From NCBI GenBank assembly GCA_902589175.1, contig CACIRX010000001.1, positions 250,938 to 299,592 on the forward strand: DNA of 48,655 nt. Reading direction: 5' to 3'. This document shows, piece by piece, positions 23,679 to 33,843 of this stretch; the stretch's first letter is position 1; every line of letters begins with the position of its first letter. The DNA is from an uncultured Pelagibacteraceae bacterium (lineage in GTDB: Bacteria; Pseudomonadota; Alphaproteobacteria; Pelagibacterales; AG-422-B15). Position numbers and translations under genes: made by a program. Under the pieces are notes generated by a model. That model was not told the DNA's origin and did no database searches. It saw nothing but the letters and a program-made list of their open reading frames with translations.

Positions 23679-24646
23679 GCAGCAATCAAATTTAGATAAG
23701 TATCTTCTAACTTATTGATATCTCTCGCTCTTATTAGTTCATTCACTTCTTGTTTAAATTTTTTAGATCCTGGAACTCCAAAACAAAGTGAAAGTAATGG
23801 ACTGAGCAATTCGAAGGTAGATATAGTTTCAATGTTCATTTTAATATAATCAAAATACTTTTTCACAACATCGGACTTGTTAACTTGAATATTACTTTGA
23901 CCATAAAATATATGATCCACATCTTTTATAAAGAAAGGGTTTGCTTGTACTGCTCGACCTACCATCACTCCATCTAAATATTTCAATTGTTCAATACAGT
24001 CATCAATATTTGTCAAACCTCCATTCATTATAAATTTAATGTCAGGAAACTCTTTTTTGATATTATAAACAAATTCATATTTAAGTTCGGGCAATGTGCG
24101 ATTTTTTTTAGGATCAAGACCTTTTAGAAAAGCTTTGCGAGCGTGAATAAAAATGATTTTTACATCACTCTCAAGAACTGTAGAGATGAAATTTTTAAAA
24201 AAATCATAAGAGTCAAATTCATCAACGCCAATTCTACATTTTAATGAAACGTCTATTGAAGTTTCTTCTCTCATGCCACTTAAGCAATCTCTAACCAATT
24301 CTGCTTCTTTCATCAAACACGCCCCCATTTTTCCTTGAGAGACTTTTTTAGAGGGGCAGCCAACATTTAAATTGATACCCTGATAATCAAACTTATTTGC
24401 TAAACTTGTTGAATATTTTAATAAGCTTATATCAGAACCGCCAACTTGCAGGATGACAGGTTTTTCGATGGTTTTTTTTCTAAGAAGTTTTTTGTAATCG
24501 CCTCTGTGTAAAGCTTGACTGGCTATCATTTCAGTAAATAAAACAGCTTCGTTTGAAATAAGACGGTACATGTACCTTGCGCTTGGAGTTGTTACTCCCA
24601 TCATTGGTGCTACAGAAAAGCGATAGTCAACGTTCAAATTATTCAT
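23675..24646 (-). CDS. dusA: tRNA-dihydrouridine synthase A
   Basis: 323 residues, a TIM-barrel flavoenzyme. It begins with FSVAPMMGVTTPSARYMYR as in DusA and shows NLNVGCPSKKVSQGKMGACLM, where the Cys of GACLM is the catalytic acid. HARKAFLKGLDPKKNR and FIMNGGL are further DusA-type blocks. It reduces uridine 20/20a in tRNA. The gene overlaps the upstream EamA gene by eight bases and ends within the stop of the nitroreductase. Confidence 0.93.
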   Translation of the reverse strand: MNNLNVDYRFSVAPMMGVTTPSARYMYRLISNEAVLFTEMIASQALHRGDYKKLLRKKTIEKPVILQVGGSDISLLKYSTSLANKFDYQGINLNVGCPSKKVSQGKMGACLMKEAELVRDCLSGMREETSIDVSLKCRIGVDEFDSYDFFKNFISTVLESDVKIIFIHARKAFLKGLDPKKNRTLPELKYEFVYNIKKEFPDIKFIMNGGLTNIDDCIEQLKYLDGVMVGRAVQANPFFIKDVDHIFYGQSNIQVNKSDVVKKYFDYIKMNIETISTFELLSPLLSLCFGVPGSKKFKQEVNELIRARDINKLEDTYLNLIAA

Positions 24647-25508
24647 AATTTAGTTTTTGCCTAACAGTTATAAGTACTCCGCTACTTACAATACAAAGAA
24701 TTCCAAAGCACACTATTATGTTTGGAATATCTCTAAAAAATAAGACGCTTATTAGCATATTACTGACAATTTCAAAATAGTGAAATGGAGCTAAAATGCT
24801 TGCTTCAGCATTTTGATAAGCTTTTATAAATATAAAATGCACCAGAATCACAACTAAACCAATTGAGCCCATCAAAATAATCTGACTAAAATTAGGATCA
24901 CTGTCCCAATAAAAAGGAAGAAAGATAGTCATTATTAGAGCCCCAGGAATTGCGGTATAGCACAGGCTTACCCATGGATCAGAAGTAAAGTTTACCCGGC
25001 GCGTGTAAACAAGATACATTGCATAAAAGAATCCTGAAAATAAGGCAAATAAAGAAAAATAATTAAACTCACTAAACCCTGGCTGTATTACTAAAAGAGT
25101 TCCAAAAAAACCAAAAAATGTACAAAAGATCTTTAGTGAATTCAATTTTTCTCCCAAAATAAATGAAGACATGAATACCACCACGATGGGAGCAATGAGC
25201 ATTATGCTTAATGCATTAGCAAGGGGGATTTGTGAAATTGATGCATAAAAGAATGCCGTCGCAAGAAATATAAAGGTACCTCTGATTAATTGATGCTTTG
25301 TTGATTGATTAACAAATTCTTTTTTTCCTTTTAAAAAATAAACAAGTGGTACTAAGAAAATAAAATGGCTGAAAAAACGTCCCCAAATTATTTCAAGTAT
25401 ACCAATATCCTCGCTTAAGTACTTAGCAAGTGCATCATACAAAGGAGCTATTAATAATCCAAGGCATAACAAAGATATGCCCAAAATAACGTTCTGCTCT
25501 TTAAGCAT
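24639..25508 (-). CDS. EamA/DMT-superfamily transporter
   Basis: 289 residues, ten predicted membrane segments in two EamA repeats (first near YDALAKYLSEDIGILEIIWGRF, second after about residue 145). The substrate is unknown. It sits between dusA, with which it overlaps, and the VWA gene three bases upstream, all on the minus strand, so these may be one transcript with moxR. It is clearly distinct in sequence from the other EamA protein near the left end. Confidence 0.85.
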   Translation of the reverse strand: MLKEQNVILGISLLCLGLLIAPLYDALAKYLSEDIGILEIIWGRFFSHFIFLVPLVYFLKGKKEFVNQSTKHQLIRGTFIFLATAFFYASISQIPLANALSIMLIAPIVVVFMSSFILGEKLNSLKIFCTFFGFFGTLLVIQPGFSEFNYFSLFALFSGFFYAMYLVYTRRVNFTSDPWVSLCYTAIPGALIMTIFLPFYWDSDPNFSQIILMGSIGLVVILVHFIFIKAYQNAEASILAPFHYFEIVSNMLISVLFFRDIPNIIVCFGILCIVSSGVLITVRQKLNYE

Positions 25509-25511
25509 GGT

Positions 25512-26690
25512 TTATTTATTTAGTTCACGCATGGCCTGATCAATTCCCTCAATTGTGAGAGGAAACATTCGATCAGAAAAGATCTGCTTTATAATGGAAG
25601 TTGATGCAATTCTATCCCAATATCGCTCAGGTATCGGATTAAGCCAAATCGCATTTTCGTATACGTTTAACATTCTAGTTAGCCAAGTTTCACCAGACTC
25701 TTCGTTCCAGAACTCCACACTTCCGCCAGGGTAGGTTATTTCATACGGACTCATTTCAGCGTCTCCAACAAATATTACTTTATAATCAGATGGGTATGTG
25801 TGCAGAACGTCCCATGTTTTGATATTGTCATTGTATCTGCGATTATTATCTTTCCAAACCGCATCATACAAGCAATTGTGGTAGTAGAAATATTCCATGT
25901 GTTTAAATTCTGTTCTTGCTGCAGAAAATAGCTCCTCACAGATTTTAACATGTGCATCCATTGATCCACCAACATCAAAAAATAGTAATACTTTGATTTT
26001 ATTTCTTCGTTCAGGCATCATTTTAACGTCAATGTAACCTTTATGAGCAGTAGACTTAATTGTATTATCTAAATCTAACTCAGTTTCAGCTCCTTCACGC
26101 GCAAACTTTCTCAATCTTCTAAGAGCAATCTTTATATTTCGAGTACCAAGTTCTACGTCGCCATCTAAGTTGCTAAATTCTCTTTTATCCCAAACTTTTA
26201 CTGCCTTTTTATTTTTTCCCTCTTTCTGACCAATTCTTATTCCTTCAGGGTTATAGCCGTATGCTCCAAAAGGAGATGTTCCACCTGTCCCAATCCATTT
26301 ACTTCCTCCTTGATGTCTTTTTTTCTGTTCTTCCAATCTCTGTTTAAGCGTTTCCATCAATTTGTCCCAACCACCCAAGGACTCAATCATCTTTTTTTCT
26401 TCATCAGTTAAATACTTCTGCCCCATCAGTTTTAGCCATTCTTCTGGTATTTCTTTTGTTGTTTCACCTTCAGGGTTCTCTAACCCCTTAAATGAATGCC
26501 CAAAAACTCGATCAAATTTATCTAAATATCTCTCATCTTTGACTAGTGCTGAGCGGCTTAGATAATAAAAGTCGTTAACATTGAATGAGTCAACAACACG
26601 CTTATTCATCGCTTCCATCAACATCAAGTATTCTTTTAATGATACGGGTAAGCTCGCTTGTTTGAGGTCAAAAAAGAAATTAATAAACAT
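25512..26690 (-). CDS. VWA-domain protein of the CoxE/MoxR-partner type
   Basis: 392 residues. A C-terminal von Willebrand A domain has the metal-site motif DVGGS at residues 239-243 (FFDVGGSMDAH). A basic, glycine-rich linker lies at about 120-170. Such proteins pair with MoxR AAA+ ATPases and act as chaperones for metal-cofactor insertion or complex assembly, as with CoxD/CoxE in CO dehydrogenase maturation. The MoxR partner is 28 bases upstream. No dehydrogenase gene is adjacent, so the client is unknown. Confidence 0.88.
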   Translation of the reverse strand: MFINFFFDLKQASLPVSLKEYLMLMEAMNKRVVDSFNVNDFYYLSRSALVKDERYLDKFDRVFGHSFKGLENPEGETTKEIPEEWLKLMGQKYLTDEEKKMIESLGGWDKLMETLKQRLEEQKKRHQGGSKWIGTGGTSPFGAYGYNPEGIRIGQKEGKNKKAVKVWDKREFSNLDGDVELGTRNIKIALRRLRKFAREGAETELDLDNTIKSTAHKGYIDVKMMPERRNKIKVLLFFDVGGSMDAHVKICEELFSAARTEFKHMEYFYYHNCLYDAVWKDNNRRYNDNIKTWDVLHTYPSDYKVIFVGDAEMSPYEITYPGGSVEFWNEESGETWLTRMLNVYENAIWLNPIPERYWDRIASTSIIKQIFSDRMFPLTIEGIDQAMRELNK

Positions 26691-26718
26691 ATAATATTAT
26701 TTTATAGAGATTCTTACT

Positions 26719-27573
26719 CTACTCAACATTCTCATTCTCTCTACGAGATATGAAAGCTAAACGCTCAAATAAATGAACATCTTGTTCATTCTTTAGCAAA
26801 GCTCCATGTAGAGGTGGTATTAGCTTTTTTGGATCCTTTTCTCTAAGGATTTTAGCATCTACATCATCCGTCATGAGCAACTTTAGCCAATCAATTAGTT
26901 CAGAGGTAGATGGCTTCTTTTTAATTCCTGGAACTTCTCTAATGTCGTAAAATATTTTAAATGCCTCTTGAATTAGATCTTTTTTTATATCTGGATAATG
27001 TACTTCAACGATCTCTTCCATAGTATTTGGATCAGGAAACTTAATATAATGAAAAAAACACCTTCTAAGAAACGCGTCTGGTAATTCCTTTTCATTGTTT
27101 GATGTTATAATTACTATTGGCCTATTTTGCGCCTTAATTGTCTCACCAGTTTCGTAAACAAAAAATTCCATTTTATCTAGTTCTAGTAGCAGATCGTTGG
27201 GAAATTCGATATCAGCCTTGTCAATTTCATCAATTAGAAGAACAGGCCTTTTATCGCTCTCAAAAGCATTCCATAACTTACCCTTGCTAATATAATTTTT
27301 GATATCCTTAACTTTTTCATCTCCAAGCTGCGAATCACGCAATCTTGTAACAGCATCATATTCGTAGAGACCCTGTTGAGCTTTAGTTGTGGACTTAATA
27401 TGCCAAGTGATTATTTCAGCATCTAGAGATTTTGCTACCTCATGAGCTAGCATTGTTTTACCAGTGCCTGGCTCACCTTTAACTATTATTGGTCTTTCAA
27501 GAGTAATAGCGGCATTTACTGCCACTTTAAGATCCTCTGTTGCAATATAGGAGCTGGTTCCTTCAAACTTCAT
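26719..27573 (-). CDS. MoxR-family AAA+ ATPase
   Basis: 284 residues. Walker A is VKGEPGTGKTMLAHEVA at about 35-51 and Walker B is VLLIDEIDKAD. The sensor/arginine region DAFLRRCFFHY follows, typical of the MoxR branch. It probably remodels a client together with the VWA protein downstream. It is divergent from dksA across 141 bases, and its leader carries the same 12-base element as the dksA leader. Confidence 0.9.
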   Translation of the reverse strand: MKFEGTSSYIATEDLKVAVNAAITLERPIIVKGEPGTGKTMLAHEVAKSLDAEIITWHIKSTTKAQQGLYEYDAVTRLRDSQLGDEKVKDIKNYISKGKLWNAFESDKRPVLLIDEIDKADIEFPNDLLLELDKMEFFVYETGETIKAQNRPIVIITSNNEKELPDAFLRRCFFHYIKFPDPNTMEEIVEVHYPDIKKDLIQEAFKIFYDIREVPGIKKKPSTSELIDWLKLLMTDDVDAKILREKDPKKLIPPLHGALLKNEQDVHLFERLAFISRRENENVE

Positions 27574-27575
27574 AT

Positions 27576-27587
27576 AATTAAGATTAA
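27576..27587 (-). repeat. 12-base leader element, moxR copy
   Basis: On the minus strand this reads TTAATCTTAATT just before the moxR start. The identical 12 bases occur in the dksA leader at 27689-27700, in the same orientation relative to its gene. The role is unknown. Chance is possible in AT-rich DNA. Confidence 0.45.
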
Positions 27588-27646
27588 TTTCAGAGAAACA
27601 TATTATATTTCAGTGATTTATCAATCATAAAAATTGTAATGATCCG

Positions 27647-27675
27647 TTGACTTAAATAATAAAAACCACTAAAAG
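27647..27675 (+). promoter_or_regulatory. Candidate dksA promoter
   Basis: TTGACT (27647-27652), a 17-base spacer and TAAAAG (27670-27675) form a reasonable sigma-70-type promoter. The dksA ATG at 27715 is preceded by a strong AAGGAG. The -10 is imperfect. Confidence 0.45.
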
Positions 27676-27688
27676 CACCCAACTGTTT

Positions 27689-27700
27689 TTAATCTTAATT
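27689..27700 (+). repeat. 12-base leader element, dksA copy
   Basis: TTAATCTTAATT lies between the proposed dksA promoter and its Shine-Dalgarno. It would be in the 5' untranslated region, matching the element in the divergent moxR leader. Confidence 0.45.
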
Positions 27701-27714
27701 CTCAAGGAGTAAAT

Positions 27715-28125
27715 ATGGTCAAACTTCCAAAAACCTACAAGCCAACAAAATCTGAAAAATTCATGAATGCAAAGCAAAAAGAATATTTTAGAACCAAGCT
27801 TAAAAATTGGAAGGATGAGATTTACAGAGAAAGTAGAGAAACAGTCGAAAATCTACAAGACTCAATTGCTCCAGCTGACATGTCTGATAGAGCTACCCAA
27901 GAGTCAGAGAAATCCCTTGAGTTAAAGTCTCGAGATAGGCAACGTAAATTAATCGCCAAGATAGATGCTGCGCTTGCTAGGATAGAAAATGGAAGCTATG
28001 GCTACTGCGAAGTTACTGGAGAACCCATAAATATCGAAAGATTGGACGCTAGGCCAGTAACGACTCTTAGTATTGAAGCTCAAGAAATGCACGAGAGAGA
28101 CGAAAAGCTTCATTCTGACGAATAA
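27715..28125 (+). CDS. dksA: DksA-type RNA polymerase-binding transcription factor
   Basis: 136 residues. An N-terminal coiled coil at about 20-85 carries the acidic tip (PADMSDRATQESEKS). A degraded zinc-finger region follows (GSYGYCEVTGEPI...LDARPVTTLSIEAQEMHER). Only one Cys remains where classical DksA has four, a form common in alphaproteobacteria. It binds the secondary channel of RNA polymerase and, with ppGpp, tunes ribosomal and amino-acid promoters. A strong Shine-Dalgarno fixes the start. Confidence 0.93.
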   Translation: MVKLPKTYKPTKSEKFMNAKQKEYFRTKLKNWKDEIYRESRETVENLQDSIAPADMSDRATQESEKSLELKSRDRQRKLIAKIDAALARIENGSYGYCEVTGEPINIERLDARPVTTLSIEAQEMHERDEKLHSDE

Positions 28126-28236
28126 ATAGTTATTAACAGCGAAAATCAGCCAATTTTAGATATATATTTAAGTTAATCTAATTGAGTTATATCATTAGAT
28201 ATAGAATCACCTGTTGATAAAAACTATAAAATTTAA

Positions 28237-28251
28237 GAACATTAATTGAAC
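28237..28251. promoter_or_regulatory. SOS (LexA) box upstream of recA
   Basis: GAAC, seven bases, GAAC. This is the alphaproteobacterial LexA-binding pattern (GTTC-N7-GTTC on the other strand). It lies 107 bases before the recA start codon. TTGAAC at its end, with TATTTA 17 bases on, could also be a promoter overlapped by the box. Confidence 0.7.
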
Positions 28252-28271
28252 AAATTATATTTTATCGTTAT

Positions 28272-28318
28272 TTAACAATAGTTTATAGGGTATTGTAAAA
28301 TGAGAACAAAATGTGTAC
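28272..28318 (+). promoter_or_regulatory. Candidate recA promoter with a second, imperfect SOS half-site pair
   Basis: TTAACA (28272-28277), an 18-base spacer and TAAAAT (28296-28301) look like the main recA promoter. Immediately downstream, at 28304-28318, GAAC-N7-GTAC matches the SOS box with one mismatch, placed where it would cover the transcription start. Two boxes would give cooperative LexA repression. This is inferred from pattern only. Confidence 0.45.
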
Positions 28319-28357
28319 AAATGAAATATATATTTAAACTAAGTTTGGAGAAAGCAC

Positions 28358-29437
28358 ATGACAAAAGCAAATTTAAAAGTGGTAGACGATAAGAAGATGG
28401 ACAACTCAGAAAAAGCAAAAGCTTTAGACGTAGCAATGTCACAAATTGAGCAAACTTACGGAAAAGGCTCAATTATGAAACTTGGCCAAAGGACTGTTAT
28501 GGATGTTGAGGCCATTTCAACTGGGTCGCTATCATTAGATGTAGCTTTAGGAATAGGCGGACTACCAAAAGGTAGAATAGTAGAAATTTATGGACCAGAA
28601 TCATCGGGTAAAACAACTCTTGCATTACATGTCATTGCCGAAGCGCAGAAAAAAGGTGAGAATTGTGCGTTTATTGATGCTGAGCATGCATTGGATCCTG
28701 CTTACGCAAAAAAACTAGGCGTAAACATTGATGAACTTATCATTTCGCAGCCAGATACAGGTGAGCAAGCTCTTGAAATAACTGACTCGCTTGTTAGATC
28801 GAAAGCAATATCGGTTCTAGTTGTCGACTCAGTTGCAGCATTAACCCCTAAAGCAGAAATTGAGGGTGAAATGGGAGATGCGCACATGGGTCTTCAAGCA
28901 AGATTAATGAGTCAAGCATTAAGAAAACTTACAGGCTCCGTTTCTAAATCTAATTGTATGGTAATATTCATCAACCAAATTCGAATGAAAATTGGTGTGA
29001 TGTTTGGTAGTCCTGAAACAACAGCTGGTGGTAATGCTTTAAAGTTTTACTCATCTTGCAGATTAGATATAAGAAGGATAGGAGCAATAAAAGATAAAGA
29101 CGAAATTATTGGAAACCAAACAAGAGTAAAGGTTGTAAAAAATAAAGTTGCACCGCCGTTCCGCGTAGTGGAATTTGACATTATGTACGGTGAAGGAATC
29201 TCAAAATTGGGTGAGCTCATTGATTTGGGTGTAAAAGTCGGCACCATTGAAAAGTCTGGGGCATGGTTTTCTTATAAAGGAAATAAGATTGGCCAAGGAC
29301 GAGAAAACTCCAAGATCTTTTTAAAGGATAATCCTGCAGTAGCTAGTGAAATTGAATCAATGATTAGAGGACAATCTGAGGAAATACCTGAGCAAATTGG
29401 AGAAAACGAAGAAGTCGAAGATACTCCAGAAGAATAA
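28358..29437 (+). CDS. recA: RecA recombinase
   Basis: 359 residues, normal length. Walker A is GPESSGKT at 79-86 and the LLVVDS-type Walker B appears as [22 protein letters not shown]. The loop regions [10 protein letters not shown] and [17 protein letters not shown] are all present, and the C-terminus is acidic. It catalyses strand exchange and activates LexA cleavage. A GGAGA Shine-Dalgarno precedes the ATG. It is monocistronic, flanked by SOS-type boxes and a terminator. Confidence 0.98.
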   Translation: MTKANLKVVDDKKMDNSEKAKALDVAMSQIEQTYGKGSIMKLGQRTVMDVEAISTGSLSLDVALGIGGLPKGRIVEIYGPESSGKTTLALHVIAEAQKKGENCAFIDAEHALDPAYAKKLGVNIDELIISQPDTGEQALEITDSLVRSKAISVLVVDSVAALTPKAEIEGEMGDAHMGLQARLMSQALRKLTGSVSKSNCMVIFINQIRMKIGVMFGSPETTAGGNALKFYSSCRLDIRRIGAIKDKDEIIGNQTRVKVVKNKVAPPFRVVEFDIMYGEGISKLGELIDLGVKVGTIEKSGAWFSYKGNKIGQGRENSKIFLKDNPAVASEIESMIRGQSEEIPEQIGENEEVEDTPEE

Positions 29438-29460
29438 GAAATTCATATAAATTGATCATA

Positions 29461-29494
29461 GCAAAAAGGCGCTTGAAGCGTCTTTTTGCGTTTT
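29461..29494 (+). terminator. Intrinsic terminator after recA
   Basis: A 13-base stem (29461-29473 with 29477-29489, one G-T pair) closes a three-base TGA loop and is followed by GTTTT. The hairpin is strong and the T tract short. It ends 26 bases before alaS. Confidence 0.88.
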
Positions 29495-29520
29495 AGTCAT
29501 CTCGATGTTATACCTTAACT

Positions 29521-32097
29521 ATGAAAATTAATAGTTTAAGGGACTCATTCATATCTTACTTTGTTAAAAATGGACATCAACATGTTCATTCAAGTCCCCT
29601 TGTACCTCAAAATGACCCTACTCTGATGTTCGCTAATTCAGGAATGGTTCAATTTAAAAATGTATTCACAGGATTAGAGAAAACAGATTTCAACCGTGCC
29701 GTAACGGCTCAAAAATGCATTAGGGCAGGGGGAAAACACAATGATTTAGAAAATGTAGGCTATACTTTAAGGCATCATACGTTTTTTGAAATGTTGGGTA
29801 ATTTTTCATTTGGAGATTATTTTAAAGACGAAGCGATAGATTACGCATGGAGATTTATCACTTCTGAACTAGGAATAAATAAAGATAAGCTTTGTGTAAC
29901 TATTTATCACGATGATGAGCAGGCTTATAATGCTTGGAAGAAGATTACTGGTTTCACTGATGATAAAATAATTAGAATTTCTACAAAAGATAATTTCTGG
30001 TCAATGGGAGAAACAGGGCCGTGCGGACCTTGCTCTGAAATATTTTATGATCATGGTGAAAATTATATTGGCAAACCGCCTAGTGAAGCTGATGAAACGG
30101 GCGATCGATTTGTAGAAATATGGAATCTTGTTTTTATGCAGTATGAACAAGTTGACACAGTAAATCGTATTAATTTGCCAAGACCTTCAATTGACACAGG
30201 TATGGGTATTGAGAGAATAGCTGCGGTTATGCAGGGCACAAATGATAATTATCAAGTTGATAGTATATTAGAAATAATTAATCATTCTAAAGAATTAACG
30301 AAAAATGATAATGAAAATTTAATATCAAGCCATAGAGTAATAGCTGATCATTTAAGATCTTCATGTTTTTTAATTGCTGACGGTGTCCTTCCATCGAACG
30401 AAGGCAGAGGTTATGTCTTAAGGAGAATTATGAGAAGAGCAATGAGGCACGTACACATTCTAAATTACAATGATTTACTGATGCACAAACTGGCACCAAC
30501 TCTAATTTCAAATATGAAAATGTCCTATCCTGAGCTTGAAAGAGCAGAGTCTCTAATAAATGAAACATTGAAATATGAAGAACAAAGGTTCAGAGATTTA
30601 TTGTCCAGAGGAATTAAGCAACTTGATACAATGATCGATAATTTGAATGGAAAAACTATTCTAAATGGGCAGTCAGCTTTTAAGCTGTATGACACATATG
30701 GCTTCCCAATTGATTTAACTCAAGATATTTTGAGAAATAAGAAAATTGAAGTCGATATTGATGATTTTAGGAAATGTTTGGAGGATCAAAAAGAAAAAGC
30801 AAGAAGCAATTGGACTGGATCTGGTGGCACAGCTACAGATAAAATTTGGTTTGAGTTAAATAAAAGTTTATCCCCTACAGAGTTTTTAGGCTACACGTCT
30901 GAAAAAACAGAAGGAACTATTATTTCTATAATAAAAGAAGGTTTATTAGTTGATAGTTTACATAGCGGTGACAACGGATCGCTAATACTCAATCAAACGG
31001 TATTTTATGCTGAGTCTGGTGGACAAATTGGTGATACAGGAACAATACAAGCTGATAATTTCGAATTTGAAGTTTCAGACACACAAAAAAAAGGAAACCT
31101 ATTTGTGCATCACGGAAAAGTAATTAAAGGAGATATCAAAGAAGGTACAGGCGCACATTTGTCAATTAATTCTGCAAGAAGAAGCTCATGTAAGACTTAT
31201 CATTCTGCGACACATATTTTACATCAAGCATTAAGAGAAGTTTTGGGAGATCATGTGACCCAGAAAGGCTCTTTAGTTTCGTTTGACAAATTAAGATTTG
31301 ATTTTAGTCACCATAAATCTCTTTCTGAAAGTGAGATATCTAAAATAGAGCAGATTTCGAATACAGTTATTGAGGAAGGATCAGATGTTGAAACTCAAAT
31401 TATGACACCAGATGACGCTGTAAGTGCTGGAGCTCTTGCTCTATTTGGAGAGAAATATTCTGATGAGGTAAGAGTGTTAAAAATAGGAAAGATGAGAAAT
31501 AAAACTTTCAGCATTGAATTATGTGGCGGTACACATGTTGAGAACACAAGTCAAATTGGTAAATTAAAAATAGTTAATGAGTCTTCGGTAGCTTCAGGAG
31601 TTAGAAGGATAGAGGCTCTGCGCGGTGAAGACTTGAAAGTTTATCATATGAATAAAGCTGCAGAGAATAAGAAAATAAAAGAAAAGAAATTAATTTCCGA
31701 AAAAGATAAATCAAAATCAAAAGAGGAAGTTAATAATTTAATAAAAGAAGTTAATGATGAAATTTCAAATAATAAAAACACCATCATTATCTTTTGTGAA
31801 AATTCTAAAAGCTCTGCGTTAAGACCTGTAATTGATAATGCCAAAAGAAATTTCAAAAATGGTGGTATTATTGTTCTAGGTTCAAAAAAAGACAATAAAA
31901 TCAGCTACCTAGTTGGTGTAACAGACAACCTCACAAAGGTCATTGGTGCAGATGATATTGCTTTGTACGCTTCTTCAGTTTCTAACGGAAAAGGAGGAGG
32001 TGGCAGAAAAGATTTTGCTCAGTCTGGTGGCGATTTAATTAATGAAACTGACCAAAAAAATAAAATACTGAAATTTATTACTGATAAGTTGGATTAA
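29521..32097 (+). CDS. alaS: Alanyl-tRNA synthetase
   Basis: 858 residues. The class II catalytic core spans about 1-240, with [18 protein letters not shown] and the GMGIERIA motif 3. The editing domain has the zinc ligands in [12 protein letters not shown] and CGGTH. A coiled-coil-rich stretch and the [14 protein letters not shown]-Ala region close the chain. It charges tRNA-Ala and edits mischarged serine and glycine. The last 20 bases overlap the convergent icd gene. Confidence 0.97.
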   Translation: MKINSLRDSFISYFVKNGHQHVHSSPLVPQNDPTLMFANSGMVQFKNVFTGLEKTDFNRAVTAQKCIRAGGKHNDLENVGYTLRHHTFFEMLGNFSFGDYFKDEAIDYAWRFITSELGINKDKLCVTIYHDDEQAYNAWKKITGFTDDKIIRISTKDNFWSMGETGPCGPCSEIFYDHGENYIGKPPSEADETGDRFVEIWNLVFMQYEQVDTVNRINLPRPSIDTGMGIERIAAVMQGTNDNYQVDSILEIINHSKELTKNDNENLISSHRVIADHLRSSCFLIADGVLPSNEGRGYVLRRIMRRAMRHVHILNYNDLLMHKLAPTLISNMKMSYPELERAESLINETLKYEEQRFRDLLSRGIKQLDTMIDNLNGKTILNGQSAFKLYDTYGFPIDLTQDILRNKKIEVDIDDFRKCLEDQKEKARSNWTGSGGTATDKIWFELNKSLSPTEFLGYTSEKTEGTIISIIKEGLLVDSLHSGDNGSLILNQTVFYAESGGQIGDTGTIQADNFEFEVSDTQKKGNLFVHHGKVIKGDIKEGTGAHLSINSARRSSCKTYHSATHILHQALREVLGDHVTQKGSLVSFDKLRFDFSHHKSLSESEISKIEQISNTVIEEGSDVETQIMTPDDAVSAGALALFGEKYSDEVRVLKIGKMRNKTFSIELCGGTHVENTSQIGKLKIVNESSVASGVRRIEALRGEDLKVYHMNKAAENKKIKEKKLISEKDKSKSKEEVNNLIKEVNDEISNNKNTIIIFCENSKSSALRPVIDNAKRNFKNGGIIVLGSKKDNKISYLVGVTDNLTKVIGADDIALYASSVSNGKGGGGRKDFAQSGGDLINETDQKNKILKFITDKLD

Positions 32098-33307
32098 GCG
32101 CTTTATTTAAATTTCGTTCAATTATTTCAAGAAAGTCTTCAGTACTGTGCCAATCTTGCTCATTAGGCATAAGGAGTGCCAAATCCTTTGTCATTGAGCC
32201 ACGTTCGACTGTTTTTACACAGACTTTCTCAAGAGTATCAGCAAACTGAATTAGCTCATCATTATCATCAAGTTTCCCCCTGTACTTTAGACCTCTTGAC
32301 CATGCAAAAATTGACGCTATAGGATTTGTCGACGTTTGTTTTCCTTCTTGATGAAGCCTATAATGCCTCGTTACAGTTCCGTGAGCAGCTTCAGCCTCAA
32401 TTGTTTTTCCATCAGGTGTCATCAACACACTTGTCATTAATCCAAGAGAACCAAAACCTTGAGCGACAGTATCTGATTGAACATCGCCGTCATAATTTTT
32501 ACATGCCCAAACAAATTTACCATTCCATTTTAACGCAGATGCGACCATGTCATCAATTAATCTATGTTCATAATTAAGTTCCAAAGATTTAAATTGATCA
32601 GCAAATTCTTTATCATAAATTTCCTGAAATAAATCTTTAAATCTTCCATCGTATTTTTTTAGAATAGTATTTTTTGTCGATAAATAGACTGGCCACTCTC
32701 TCATGAGAGCGTAATTCATACATGATCTAGCAAAATCACGTATTGACTCATCGGTATTATACATTGCCATCGCAACGCCACTTGATTGAAATTCATAAAC
32801 CTCTTTTTCAATCGGTTCTTGGTTGGGGTCATCAGGCGTCCACTTAATACTTAATTTTCCTTTACCTGGAACTTTAAAATCCGTCGCTCTATATTGATCG
32901 CCAAATGCGTGTCGCCCTACTACAATTGGATCAGTCCAACCGGGTACAAGTCTTGGGACATTTTCGCAAACTATTGGCTCTCTAAAAACTGTACCACCAA
33001 GAATATTCCTAATTGTTCCGTTTGGGGAACGCCACATTTCTTTTAACTTAAATTCCTTTACCCTATCTTCATCTGGTGTGATAGTTGCACATTTAACTCC
33101 TACACCATATTTTTTTATAGCATTTGCGGAGTCTACTGTAACCTTGTCGTTTGTTTTATCTCTATTTTCAACACCCAGGTCATAATATTCTAAATCAATA
33201 TCAAGGTAAGGTAGGATTAGTTTATCTTTTATAAACTGCCATATAATTCTTGTCATTTCGTCGCCATCAATTTCGACAAGTGGGGTTTTTACTCTAATTT
33301 TTGACAT
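32078..33307 (-). CDS. icd: NADP-dependent isocitrate dehydrogenase, type II
   Basis: 409 residues of the homodimeric type II form found in alphaproteobacteria and eukaryotes ([13 protein letters not shown] at the start, [21 protein letters not shown] substrate region, [11 protein letters not shown] near the coenzyme site). It converts isocitrate to 2-oxoglutarate in the TCA cycle. It overlaps the upstream LOG gene by 14 bases and is therefore the last gene of an uninterrupted minus-strand run that begins with the efflux pump. An internal promoter must be expected for such a core gene. Confidence 0.96.
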   Translation of the reverse strand: MSKIRVKTPLVEIDGDEMTRIIWQFIKDKLILPYLDIDLEYYDLGVENRDKTNDKVTVDSANAIKKYGVGVKCATITPDEDRVKEFKLKEMWRSPNGTIRNILGGTVFREPIVCENVPRLVPGWTDPIVVGRHAFGDQYRATDFKVPGKGKLSIKWTPDDPNQEPIEKEVYEFQSSGVAMAMYNTDESIRDFARSCMNYALMREWPVYLSTKNTILKKYDGRFKDLFQEIYDKEFADQFKSLELNYEHRLIDDMVASALKWNGKFVWACKNYDGDVQSDTVAQGFGSLGLMTSVLMTPDGKTIEAEAAHGTVTRHYRLHQEGKQTSTNPIASIFAWSRGLKYRGKLDDNDELIQFADTLEKVCVKTVERGSMTKDLALLMPNEQDWHSTEDFLEIIERNLNKALNPTYQ

Positions 33308-33842
33308 TAATTTCTAATTCTTTTGTGAGGTCACTATAATTATTGATTACCTTATATGCTTCTTTCATATTTTCTCCAGCAAAATCCTTCTTTATTATAT
33401 TTTCTAAAAGAGTAAAAAGATCTCTCCAAAAATCGTTAAAGTTATAAATTAAGATGGGTTTTTTATGAAGTCTGAGCTGTTTCCATGAATAGATTTCAAA
33501 AAACTCTTCCAAAGTCCCAATGCCACCAGGAAACATTAGAAATGCATCTGCGTTGTTATACATTTCTATTTTCCTTTCATGCATGGTTTCAACAATTTTT
33601 ATATTATTAAGGCTGTCATTTCTTTTTTCAATTTCAATTAAATGATTTGTAATTACTCCATATACTTCGCCACCGGAATTAATGGCGCTATTCGATAGTA
33701 CTCCCATTAGCCCCATATTACCTCCACCATAAACCAACCTTATTCCTTTTTTAGCCAATAGATTTCCAACTTTTTTGGCCTCTTCTTTATAAATGTCATC
33801 GACTTTATTAGATGAACTGCAATACACTGCAATTGACTTCAT
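33294..33842 (-). CDS. LOG-family protein (TIGR00730, putative nucleotide phosphoribohydrolase)
   Basis: 182 residues. The family motif [12 protein letters not shown] is intact, with an upstream GGGNMGLMG nucleotide-binding loop and MHERK. LOG proteins release nitrogenous bases from nucleoside 5'-monophosphates (cytokinin activation in plants), and the bacterial role is uncertain. The older label lysine decarboxylase is incorrect for this family. It starts one base after the RND gene stop and overlaps icd by 14 bases. Confidence 0.9.
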   Translation of the reverse strand: MKSIAVYCSSSNKVDDIYKEEAKKVGNLLAKKGIRLVYGGGNMGLMGVLSNSAINSGGEVYGVITNHLIEIEKRNDSLNNIKIVETMHERKIEMYNNADAFLMFPGGIGTLEEFFEIYSWKQLRLHKKPILIYNFNDFWRDLFTLLENIIKKDFAGENMKEAYKVINNYSDLTKELEINVKN

Positions 33843-33843
33843 A

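Noticed and set aside
28126..28357. Small RNA or tRNA gene in the dksA-recA gap
   Set aside because: No cloverleaf or strong hairpin is visible. The gap is explained by SOS boxes and promoters.
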